7,928 bases of DNA from NCBI GenBank assembly GCA_021151525.1, contig JAGKXD010000148.1:1-7928 (forward strand), given 5' to 3'. This document shows positions 1 to 6,904 of this stretch, piece after piece. Position numbers and translations under genes: made by a program. Below the pieces are notes generated by a model. The model made no database searches. It worked only from the letters and a program-made list of their open reading frames with translations, and was not told where the DNA came from. This DNA is from Cellvibrionaceae bacterium. GTDB lineage: Bacteria; Pseudomonadota; Gammaproteobacteria; Pseudomonadales; Cellvibrionaceae. The number at the start of each line of letters is the position of its first letter. Positions within the stretch are counted from its first letter, which is position 1.

Positions 1-473
1 TAATTTTTGCAGCTCTCCATATAGCGAATCGACTCCAACGTTACCAAAAAACATTTTTCATTATCCTTAATAAAAATTTGGCTATTCATTTCCAGCGGAG
101 GTTTTTGCTCTGGTGTTAACTCTTCAGGAGTTGCCATTAGCTTTGCGATGGCTTGTGCAAGGCGAGCGGGACTAATGGGTTTTAATAGGTAATCGATAGT
201 ATTGTAATCAAACGATTTAATCGCGTATTCCGAATAAGCCGTTGTAAAAATAATACGCGGGCTGTAATCCAATTTTTCCAGCAAATCGAAACCGCTGGCA
301 CCGGGCATGTTGATATCTAAAAAAATAACATCTGGTTGCGTGCGTGCAATAAGCTCTAGCGCAGTCTCTGGGTGATCGGCTTGGCCTACTACGTCAAGCT
401 CGGGAAATTTGCCAAGCATGCGCACCAATCCTTCGCGCGCAACACGCGTATCTTCAACTACTATGGCTTTCAT
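1..473 (-). CDS. LytTR-family response regulator (3' end cut by window edge)
   Basis: Cytoplasmic DNA-binding response regulator of the LytR/AlgR class, the likely phosphorylation partner of the kinase encoded just upstream. I translated 157 residues from the ATG at 473. The N-terminal receiver domain (about residues 1-115) shows the expected parts: acidic pair E7/D8, phospho-acceptor D53 in FLDINMPG, T77/T78 in the IIFTTAY strand, and K98 in LLKP. A linker rich in Pro and Glu follows (about 114-128). From about residue 130 the start of a LytTR domain is seen (IFIKDNEKCFLV, then IRYMES). The C-terminal part, including most of the DNA-binding domain, lies beyond base 1. The ATG overlaps the kinase stop codon as ATGA, and only a weak GAGAG precedes it, so translation probably depends on coupling to the kinase. 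Family assignment is secure; target genes are unknown. Confidence 0.95.
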   Translation of the reverse strand, partial: MKAIVVEDTRVAREGLVRMLGKFPELDVVGQADHPETALELIARTQPDVIFLDINMPGASGFDLLEKLDYSPRIIFTTAYSEYAIKSFDYNTIDYLLKPISPARLAQAIAKLMATPEELTPEQKPPLEMNSQIFIKDNEKCFLVTLESIRYMESCKN

Positions 474-1579
474 AAACCAGACTCTCGCGGCAATTGTAAT
501 GTGACCGAAAAATTATCACTCGTTTGTTGTATGCTAAAACTAGCGCGCTCACCATAGAGCAAGCGTAAACGTTCTTGAATATTTACCAAGCCTATTCCTA
601 TATTATTTGTATTAACCTCGCTGGCCAACAAAGGTTTATTATCGCCGCGACTATTACTCACCTTCAATATAATATCCTGCTCAGTAGTTTTTGCATTTAA
701 TTCAATTCGGCCACCCTTGCGCAATTTATCAATGCCATGTTTTACCGCATTCTCCACCAACAACTGTAAGGTCATAGGCGGGATTAAATAGTTTTGCAGA
801 CCTGAATCAATATCCAATACAAACTCCAAGCGATCTTCCATTTGTACTTTAATTAAATCTATATAGAGCCCAATGATTTCCAGCTCTTCACGCAAACGCA
901 CTTTATCTTGTTTGCTGCGTTCCAATGAATAACGCAGCATTTCCGAAAGCCCGGTTAGCATGGCATCGGCTTTATCGGCATCTTCATAAATGGTGAAACG
1001 AATATTATTAATAGCGTTGAATAAGAAATGAGGGTTGAGCTGATTGCTGAGATTTGCAAGCTGCGCTTCTTTCAAGCTATTTTGTAAACGCAAGTTACTT
1101 AATTCGGTTTCCTTAACGCGGCGAATACTGGTAACACTGACGTAAATAAACATCCACACCGCTAAAAGCAATTGAGACTGCAAAGTGTTTTGAATAGCGA
1201 GACGAACAAGAAACTGCGATTCTGTAAGCTGCATTCTTTCGATAAAGCCTGAACTGATGACCTCCCGCCAAAAAAATGGGGTAACGCTTATCAGGGTTAT
1301 GGCTGCAACGACAACACCACCAATGGAGGCATAACCTATAATCAACAATAGCCGCTTGAATATACTTTTAGAAAAGCCTTCTTTTTGTTGGTAATGCTGG
1401 CGAAAAAAAAGTACAACCTCTGTAAATGCAATAGTCCACACTAACGTAGCTACCGCATTAAATAACTTCTGTTCACCCCATAAAAAAGTCGTGATCCACA
1501 TCACCACCTGCAAACCCAACAAAGCCCCGCCGTGCAGCAGCCAGAATGTTTTATTAACGGGGAAGAAAGTAGGTTTCAT
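470..1579 (-). CDS. LytS/YehU-type sensor histidine kinase (His_kinase + HATPase_c)
   Basis: Inner-membrane sensor kinase of the His_kinase (PF06580) type, which pairs with LytTR regulators; 369 residues from the chosen ATG. The N-terminus has four hydrophobic segments (about residues 13-33, 40-60, 77-100 and 134-151), then a charged, coiled-coil-like linker (about 151-180). The phospho-acceptor is H184 in the NPHFLFN motif. The ATP-binding domain shows the N box with N277 (LLVENAVKHG) and the G box GIGL at about 328-331, followed by the family-typical NIQERLRLLYG. No separate sensor domain (PAS, GAF, periplasmic loop) is visible, so the signal is probably sensed in or at the membrane. The reading frame stays open upstream to a TTG at 1630, but the ATG at 1579 is preferred: an AAGAGA lies upstream, and the TTG falls inside a terminator-like hairpin. 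The stop overlaps the regulator start by four bases. The ligand is unknown. Confidence 0.93.
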   Translation of the reverse strand: MKPTFFPVNKTFWLLHGGALLGLQVVMWITTFLWGEQKLFNAVATLVWTIAFTEVVLFFRQHYQQKEGFSKSIFKRLLLIIGYASIGGVVVAAITLISVTPFFWREVISSGFIERMQLTESQFLVRLAIQNTLQSQLLLAVWMFIYVSVTSIRRVKETELSNLRLQNSLKEAQLANLSNQLNPHFLFNAINNIRFTIYEDADKADAMLTGLSEMLRYSLERSKQDKVRLREELEIIGLYIDLIKVQMEDRLEFVLDIDSGLQNYLIPPMTLQLLVENAVKHGIDKLRKGGRIELNAKTTEQDIILKVSNSRGDNKPLLASEVNTNNIGIGLVNIQERLRLLYGERASFSIQQTSDNFSVTLQLPRESGL

Positions 1580-1628
1580 TAATATCTCTTGGATTTTGTA
1601 ACATGCGAAGCAATTAAAATAATAATGC

Positions 1629-1656
1629 AATAAAGAGCAGCGAGCTGCCCTTTATT
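1629..1656 (-). terminator. Hairpin terminator between hydrolase and kinase genes
   Basis: Arms of 13 bases (1629-1641 and 1644-1656) pair with a single mismatch around a two-base centre, which would open to a four-base loop. On the minus strand the stem ends in CTTTATT and is followed by a T-rich stretch, as expected downstream of the serine hydrolase stop codon, 28 bases away. The arms are A-rich on one side and T-rich on the other, so it could work in both directions. It suggests that the kinase/regulator pair has its own promoter in 1580-1628 or is reached only by read-through. I see no convincing promoter there. Confidence 0.6.
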
Positions 1657-1684
1657 GAATACTCCGGATATTGAACACACTGGA

Positions 1685-3562
1685 TTATGCCCACATTCTA
1701 ATACCAATCAATCCGTAATAAGCGAGCCCCACTGAAAATCCGCAATGCGCCAAGCTCAATACAAACGAATGCCAATACATGACTTGATTAACCTGAGCAT
1801 GTCGGTGCCTTAAACAATTTATCAAACTAAACGCAGCCAGTGCAGGATACAGCAAGCTGCAGATAAACGTTGTCAGCGTCACCGCAGAAATCCGACCCGT
1901 GTCTTCAACGGATGGGTGAAAAATATTGGGCGTAAACACGGAGAATATCAGCACCACACTGGTAATGAGTGGCCATACGCGAATGCTAATGGCAACAGCT
2001 TGCGCTATTTTTCCACGCGCACGTTGCACCAACCACACCATCGCAAAGCCCACACTGGTTAATGCAAGGAACGCAGTGATTATCATCCAACCTAAGACAC
2101 CAAACACACGCACAGAAGATACTTTTTGATAGAGCCCATCCACCAACATATCGGTTACTTCTACAGCTTGCCCCGCTAAAGGATCATTCACCATCACAAT
2201 GGTAGGCAGACCTGTCCATGGATTGACCAATGTATTTTCATTGATGGCATAATCATTACTGGGCTTTTCCCATTTCATTAATAGTGGATCGCGGTGCAAG
2301 TGATTGTTGCTCACACTAAAATGCATGACCCCAAAAACTTCTGATGCCAGGCGCGAAATATTTGAGCGAGAATTGATTGGCATGTAATAGCCATTCAGAT
2401 TTTTAAATTTTTCTGGCAGCGGAATTTCTTTCAGCGCAGTCTTGTGAACATCTTTTAACAGAAAGCCACGAATAAGTTTGGTCACCCTAACAATCGCATC
2501 AAGATTGTCCTGATTAATCAACAAGACATAACCCGTTTGTAATTCTGGAATGTAGCGCAACTTACAATGACCGCCGCTTACATCGCCATCGTGTCCGTGA
2601 AAAGCAATGTTCGCATCTTCATAGCCGTCCACATAATTGTTCAAACCGTAGCCTGCAACTGCACCCGCTTGCGCACCTAAACTGGTAGTAGGTGTTTCCA
2701 TGCGAGAAATCGATGCCTCGCTTAATAGTTGTTGTTGATTAAAACTGCCACGAGAAATTAAAAAGTGTAGATAATTCGCCATGTCCGCCGTCGAAGAATT
2801 AAGGCCTCCGGCTGGGCGCATAATAATATGCCAGTAAGGTTGCACTTGCGCATCGGCCGAATAAAGACTCACGCCTTTTTGCTTGAACAATTCAGTTTCA
2901 AAAAAGCTGGTGGATGACATGTGTAGCGGATTTAAAAAATGTTCTTGCACATAGTCTTCATATTTTTTTCCGCTAACTTTTTGCACAATATAAGCAGCCA
3001 CTCCTGGCCCACCGTTGTTATAGGCGTAACGTGTGCCAGGAATCCAACGGGATTTACGATATTGTGGATGAAAATCCAAAGCATCCTTCAATGACATGGT
3101 CTCATCTTGGTGACCGTATACCGAAAAACTTAAATCATCCCATCCCGTTGTATGCTCCAACAAATGCACCAAGCGAATGGGATTAGTTTTCTCCCAAGGA
3201 TTTCCAAAATAAATTTCTGGGGCTAAATCGCTAAGCTTGTCATCCAAATGCAACCTACCTTCTTCCACTAATTTGAGCACAGAGAGCGCAACAAACATTT
3301 TGGATGTGGAGCCTAGGCGAAAAATTGAATTGGCATCTGCAGACTTATGACTTGCCAAATCAGCCTCACCCAGACCCGCCACCCAGTAAGGTCCATTTTT
3401 ATCCACCAAGGCAATACCTAACGCCGGTGCCTTGGTTTCAACACGAACCTTTTCTATTGCCGCTTTAAGTTCATCTAAGGTTTGTGGGGTTTCATCGGCA
3501 GCATAGACAGAAGCTTGCCAACAACTAATCAGCACGAGAAATAAACGAAACAGAGTGGCCAT
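1685..3562 (-). CDS. Serine hydrolase, beta-lactamase/PBP4-like, with membrane-spanning C-terminus
   Basis: A 625-residue exported protein of the Beta-lactamase (PF00144) superfamily, which includes class C beta-lactamases, DD-peptidases and esterases. An N-terminal signal (hydrophobic residues 4-13) probably ends near VYA/ADE at 21-22. LISC at 11-14 also resembles a lipobox, so a lipoprotein form is possible. Catalytic motifs are intact: S85-T-S-K88 (nucleophile and lysine), Y181-N-N183, and H324-D-G326 in the place of KTG/HxG. The hydrolase domain covers about 28-370. A beta-rich middle segment (about 380-480) follows, then four hydrophobic helices (about 485-512, 529-545, 559-583, 597-620), so the catalytic domain should be tethered on the periplasmic face of the inner membrane. 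The start is supported by AAGGAG six to seven bases before the ATG. Likely substrates are peptidoglycan peptides, beta-lactams or esters; sequence does not decide. It lies upstream of the LytS/LytTR-type pair on the same strand. Confidence 0.9.
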   Translation of the reverse strand: MATLFRLFLVLISCWQASVYAADETPQTLDELKAAIEKVRVETKAPALGIALVDKNGPYWVAGLGEADLASHKSADANSIFRLGSTSKMFVALSVLKLVEEGRLHLDDKLSDLAPEIYFGNPWEKTNPIRLVHLLEHTTGWDDLSFSVYGHQDETMSLKDALDFHPQYRKSRWIPGTRYAYNNGGPGVAAYIVQKVSGKKYEDYVQEHFLNPLHMSSTSFFETELFKQKGVSLYSADAQVQPYWHIIMRPAGGLNSSTADMANYLHFLISRGSFNQQQLLSEASISRMETPTTSLGAQAGAVAGYGLNNYVDGYEDANIAFHGHDGDVSGGHCKLRYIPELQTGYVLLINQDNLDAIVRVTKLIRGFLLKDVHKTALKEIPLPEKFKNLNGYYMPINSRSNISRLASEVFGVMHFSVSNNHLHRDPLLMKWEKPSNDYAINENTLVNPWTGLPTIVMVNDPLAGQAVEVTDMLVDGLYQKVSSVRVFGVLGWMIITAFLALTSVGFAMVWLVQRARGKIAQAVAISIRVWPLITSVVLIFSVFTPNIFHPSVEDTGRISAVTLTTFICSLLYPALAAFSLINCLRHRHAQVNQVMYWHSFVLSLAHCGFSVGLAYYGLIGIRMWA

Positions 3563-3860
3563 ATGGGGCTCCTTGTATGAGTCAGCTAAACCAGCAATCG
3601 TGTTTTTGGAACACTTGTGGTTAGCCTATCCAATGCTTTTTGTGCATTGGCAACTAGGTGCCAAGCGGCTTTATTGGGGTTTGAATGGTTTGGTATCACT
3701 CCTATCAGCAGCCATTCGTACTGGCGCTAATGTTTGCCCACGCCTTCTTGCACAAGATCTCATTTTTAAGCTTGCTGGTCTAAATAACTAAACACTTTTA
3801 TTGAATTTCGATATTCTAGCGGCCTAGCTTATTTGGACTACAGATTAAGGAATCTAAGGC
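3563..3860. other. Divergent intergenic region, no convincing gene
   Basis: This 298-base gap separates two divergently read genes and must hold both their promoters and ribosome binding sites (AAGGAG for the hydrolase; AAGGA at 3848-3852, eight bases before the ATG at 3861). I see no strong sigma-70 promoter. A weak candidate for the plus-strand gene is TTGAAT at 3801-3806 with TAGCTT at 3825-3830. The stretch about 3590-3791 contains hairpins (3600-3614 and 3614-3665). It can be read as protein-like sequence in more than one frame and on both strands, without a start that has a ribosome binding site. It may be a gene remnant or a dispersed intergenic repeat. Confidence 0.5.
3614..3665. repeat. 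Imperfect 52-base inverted repeat
   Basis: The core is a perfect 7-bp stem, CCAATGC (3630-3636) with GCATTGG (3644-3650), around a seven-base T-rich loop. It extends outward through CCTA (3625-3628) with TAGG (3655-3658), then GG (3619-3620) with CC (3661-3662) and CTT (3614-3616) with AAG (3663-3665), with small internal loops and a bulge. It is not followed by a T-run in either direction, so it does not look like an intrinsic terminator. It lies about 50-100 bases upstream of the hydrolase start, where it could be in the 5' leader or be part of a repeat element. The stem is seen directly; any function is unknown. Confidence 0.5.
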
Positions 3861-5705
3861 ATGCGACATCTTCTACTTATACTCGGACTATTCACCTCAC
3901 TTGCTCAAGCAGCCACACAAATTTCCATGACCAGCGACATGGGTGATTGGATTGGCGCCGGTAGAAATTACACTCTATTAGCATCGGATATATCTACCAC
4001 ACAAATTAGTGACTCAAGAATAAACATCTCTACCAATGTATTCAGTTTTAATTTTTCGGCACCCAATGATCGTAAAATTACTGCAGGAGGATTTCTTCAC
4101 GCAGAGCGCGATCCGTTTCGCGGCCCATTGAATCCAGGCATTGATATCAGCGGTCAAGGCAGAGGCTGCAATACTATTTCTGGTGAATTTTATATTTATG
4201 AAGTGGATGCCGAAAAATCAAAGCTCGCCATGGATTTTGTACAACACTGTGAAGCAGGAACAACAGCGCTCAGGGGGAGCATTCGCATAAACTCCGATAT
4301 ACCCATTCCCTACACGGGTGTTTTGGCGATTGCAACTGCATCAACAAAAAGTGCGCTTGAGGAAAGCAAATTAACTATCAGTGCAAAAAATTCTATCTCC
4401 AACCTTGGAGTACAAAGCTATAAATGGGAGCAAACAAAAGGCAAGGCCGCTGCAATACAAGACCCGGCTGCTAATGAAACCTCCATAACATTACCCAGCG
4501 ATATAGATCTTGGCGGTGAAGATATAGAACTAAAACTCACCGTAACCAATACGGCTAATCTATCCGCATCGACTTTATTGAGCCTACATGTTGCCAGTAA
4601 AAGCGACCCGCAAACCTACCTTCAATTTAGTGGTCCATCTGGTGATTATATTAGCCTGGGCCAGTCATACTACTACGATAAAAACAACAGTACATTTGGG
4701 ACGGATATATCCTCTTGGTCAAACGCTCTAAATATTAATATTCAATCTAGCTCTTGGTGGACACTCAATCTCTCTGCACCCGGTGGAGCTCCTTTAGCTG
4801 TACAGAAATATTCTTATGCTGAGCGCTATCCGTTTCAATCTGCGACTGCAGCAGGCTTAACGCTTTCTGGTGACGGAAGAGGCTGCAACCAAAACTTTGG
4901 CTCATTTGAAATTAAACAATTATCGCTAACAAATCCAATTCAAATCAAAGCTACATTTGAGCAACATTGTGAATCAATAAGCGCGCCCGCATTAAAGGGT
5001 GAAGTTGCCGTAAACGCAGTTGATGACAGAGTCCCCAAAGCGGATATTGCACCTGTAGCCGATTCAAAAGAAGGGAGCACAATTAATCTGGATGCATCCA
5101 ACTCATCTGACCCCAAAGGATCAGCTCTGTCTTTTAGTTGGAGTACAGATGAACCAGGGTTAGTCATTCAAAATAAAAATACATCTCGCCCAAACTTTGT
5201 AGCGCCGTCACTACCAAACAAAGTGGCAAGCAAACCCGTTAACCTAAAGCTTGTAGTAAAAAATGCTGAAGGATTTAAAGCGCAACAAACCATCAGCATT
5301 AATGTGCTGATGAACAACAAGGCACCCACAAGCAAAGACGATAGCCTTACAGCGAAACCCGGTGGAAAGACCAATCTTCATCCATTAGCCAACGATACAG
5401 ACAGCGATGGAACCTTGCAGCTGGATACCATCAACATTAAAACCCCGCCTACCTATGGGGACGTTATTGTTAATAGTGATGGCTCTCTGGATTACACGCA
5501 AAACAAAGGAACCTCTGCAACTGATAGCATTCAATACACCGTAAAAGATAATGATGGCGCTGAATCTGCAGTTGCTACTATTAGCCTAGCCATTAAAGAT
5601 GAGCCAGCGCCATCAAGCGGAGGCAAAAGCTCAGGCGGAGGCAGTAGCAATTTGCTGTTGTTATTTTTAATGGGATTATTATTGGTTAAACGAAAAACCC
5701 ATTAA
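3861..5705 (+). CDS. Secreted multidomain protein with duplicated Cys-pair/PKD-like unit and GlyGly-CTERM tail
   Basis: A 614-residue surface or secreted protein of unknown function. A signal peptide (residues 1-17, ending AQA) is followed by unit 1: a domain at about 20-147, then a PKD/Ig-like domain at about 150-246 with the typical YKWEQTKG. Unit 2 repeats this at about 253-387 and 390-484. Both first domains share AERxPF, SGxGRGCN and F-x-QHCE motifs; C103/C130 and C342/C370 probably form disulfides. A third Ig/cadherin-like domain (about 487-578, resembling Big_9/PF17963) carries an Asp-rich NDTDSDGT that could bind calcium. The C-terminus is a Gly/Ser linker with GG and GGG, a hydrophobic stretch (about 598-609) and KRK, matching the GlyGly-CTERM signal cut by rhombosortase. 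AAGGA eight bases upstream supports the start. There is no catalytic domain, so binding or adhesion is inferred. I cannot name the Cys-pair domain family. Confidence 0.88.
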   Translation: MRHLLLILGLFTSLAQAATQISMTSDMGDWIGAGRNYTLLASDISTTQISDSRINISTNVFSFNFSAPNDRKITAGGFLHAERDPFRGPLNPGIDISGQGRGCNTISGEFYIYEVDAEKSKLAMDFVQHCEAGTTALRGSIRINSDIPIPYTGVLAIATASTKSALEESKLTISAKNSISNLGVQSYKWEQTKGKAAAIQDPAANETSITLPSDIDLGGEDIELKLTVTNTANLSASTLLSLHVASKSDPQTYLQFSGPSGDYISLGQSYYYDKNNSTFGTDISSWSNALNINIQSSSWWTLNLSAPGGAPLAVQKYSYAERYPFQSATAAGLTLSGDGRGCNQNFGSFEIKQLSLTNPIQIKATFEQHCESISAPALKGEVAVNAVDDRVPKADIAPVADSKEGSTINLDASNSSDPKGSALSFSWSTDEPGLVIQNKNTSRPNFVAPSLPNKVASKPVNLKLVVKNAEGFKAQQTISINVLMNNKAPTSKDDSLTAKPGGKTNLHPLANDTDSDGTLQLDTINIKTPPTYGDVIVNSDGSLDYTQNKGTSATDSIQYTVKDNDGAESAVATISLAIKDEPAPSSGGKSSGGGSSNLLLLFLMGLLLVKRKTH

Positions 5706-5730
5706 ACAATTTTCAAAAATATTCACCGCT

Positions 5731-5774
5731 TAACAAAAAAGCCGAATCAAATTAATGATTCGGCTTTTTTGTTA
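5731..5774. terminator. Bidirectional intrinsic terminator between convergent genes
   Basis: A perfect 19-bp inverted repeat (5731-5749 and 5756-5774) with a six-base loop AATTAA. Its GC-rich inner stem (GCCGAATCA/TGATTCGGC) is flanked by six A on the left and six T on the right. Read on either strand it gives a stem followed by a U-run, so it can end transcripts both of the secreted-protein gene (stop at 5705) and of the DUF72 gene (stop at 5792). Confidence 0.93.
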
Positions 5775-5791
5775 GTAGAGACAAAATTATC

Positions 5792-6835
5792 TTAGCGCTT
5801 AGCCAACTTTGAATTAATCGATTTGGCTAATGCAATAACAGACAGCGGTGCAGAGCCCTCTGCTTTATTGCTGAGGGTGACATAAACATTTTGGCCTGCG
5901 TTGGCCGTGCCCGAAATAACTTTTGCAAGTGTGGCTCGAGTTTCTACATCTGGATCAATCATTTTGTCGTAAGGAGAATAAGCTTGCTGGGCATCCTCAT
6001 AACCGTAAGCGCCGTGCAACGGGTTCAGGTTCCAACGACAAACTAAAGGGCCGGGCCAGAGCGCACGAAGAATGGGAAGCTGTTCAGCAATGGGTGGCAT
6101 TTTTGCATGCAAGCCCATGCAATAAGTTGCCTTGGTATCGCGCAGGACTTGTACAAATTGCGGTGTCAGCCATTGCGGATCGCGCACCTCTACAGCGACA
6201 ACACCATCAGGTGCAATGTGATTGAAATTTGGAATTGCGCGCAACAATTGATGCAACTGATTAATCACTTCAGGCATGCGCGATAATAAATTATTGGGCA
6301 GCGGGCTGATCTGAAATACCAATGCACCAAGCCTGTGACCCAAGCCTTCTATGGCGGGCTCGACAAACATTTTCACCGCTTCTTCTGCATTGAGAAAATG
6401 CGCATTGGGGCGCATGCCGCGACCGGATTCATCGCGAATTAAGGCGTCTGTTACCAAGCTCGGTGCTTTCACCACAAATCGAAAATCCTGATCGACCTGC
6501 GATGCGTATTCAGCAAACTGAGCAACATTTAATGGCCGATAAAATCCGCGATCAATACTTACCGTTCGAAACAGCGGGTGCTTTGCGTAAGCCGTAAGGC
6601 CATAGCGCGATAAATTAGCTTCAGGATATTCACCATCCCATACCAATCCTGCCCAGCCCGGATAATTCCACGATGATGTACCCAGCCGTAAATGTTTTGG
6701 AAAATTTTGTGCAAGCGCCATTAATTCAGGAGCCGGCGTTACAGGTTCGACCGCCTTGCTGGATTTTTTAATCGGCTTGGTAGACTTATCCTGTGGGGAA
6801 CTATCATCCTCTTCACCAAATAATGAATTCTGCAT
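5792..6835 (-). CDS. DUF72 / YecE-family protein
   Basis: A 347-residue cytoplasmic protein of the DUF72 family (PF01904), predicted TIM-barrel fold; E. coli YecE is the best-known member and its biochemical role is not established. Family landmarks: RLGTSSWNYPGW (50-61), IDRGFYRP (94-101), FRFVVKAP (118-125), GALVFQISP (170-178), VAVEVRDPQW (213-222), and the terminal VYVTLSNKAEGSAP (317-330), the counterpart of the family's FNN-x-x-x-G-x-A ending. The conserved VTD and N-x-x-FLNAE segments (128-151) point to the longer subfamily rather than the short YecE form. A polar, charged, probably disordered extension of about 45 residues precedes the barrel and begins MQNSLFGEE, which resembles a sliding-clamp-binding peptide. 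The ATG at 6835 follows an AAGAG five bases away. It lies 69 bases after the lipoprotein gene on the same strand, with no terminator seen between. Confidence 0.93.
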   Translation of the reverse strand: MQNSLFGEEDDSSPQDKSTKPIKKSSKAVEPVTPAPELMALAQNFPKHLRLGTSSWNYPGWAGLVWDGEYPEANLSRYGLTAYAKHPLFRTVSIDRGFYRPLNVAQFAEYASQVDQDFRFVVKAPSLVTDALIRDESGRGMRPNAHFLNAEEAVKMFVEPAIEGLGHRLGALVFQISPLPNNLLSRMPEVINQLHQLLRAIPNFNHIAPDGVVAVEVRDPQWLTPQFVQVLRDTKATYCMGLHAKMPPIAEQLPILRALWPGPLVCRWNLNPLHGAYGYEDAQQAYSPYDKMIDPDVETRATLAKVISGTANAGQNVYVTLSNKAEGSAPLSVIALAKSINSKLAKR

Positions 6836-6904
6836 AAGGACTCTTTGGCCTTTACATTAAACCAATATTTAAAAAGATAGCCGCCGCACTCGACTTTATT
6901 GATT

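Noticed and set aside
372..557. Plus-strand open frame opposite the kinase/regulator junction
   Set aside because: Shadow of two well-supported minus-strand genes, with no ribosome binding site or recognisable product.
1580..1630. Upstream TTG start for the kinase at 1630
   Set aside because: It would add 17 Cys- and Tyr-containing residues before the natural-looking MKPTFF start and lies in the terminator hairpin. The ATG at 1579 has a purine-rich AAGAGA upstream.
1926..2129. Plus-strand open frame of 67 codons inside the hydrolase gene
   Set aside because: Antisense to the membrane-helix region of the hydrolase; its composition reflects the complementary strand and it has no independent support.
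3555..3791. Plus-strand open frame of 78 codons starting with GTG at 3555
   Set aside because: It starts inside the opposite-strand hydrolase gene, has no ribosome binding site, and runs through hairpin sequence that is also open in other frames. It is treated as non-coding or a remnant.
4940..5374. Two minus-strand open frames opposite the secreted-protein gene
   Set aside because: They are antisense shadows of a gene with a clear signal peptide, domain pattern and sorting tail, and they lack family resemblance of their own.
5923..6225. Plus-strand open frame of 100 codons opposite the DUF72 gene
   Set aside because: The minus-strand frame carries conserved DUF72 motifs throughout this stretch; the plus-strand product is low-complexity in character and unrecognisable.
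6536..6556. IDRGFYRP in DUF72 instead of the E. coli-like INSTFYR motif, considered as a lost active-site residue
   Set aside because: From memory, the IDR-x-F/Y-Y form is usual in a longer DUF72 subfamily, and other landmarks here fit that subfamily, so it is a subfamily trait rather than damage.
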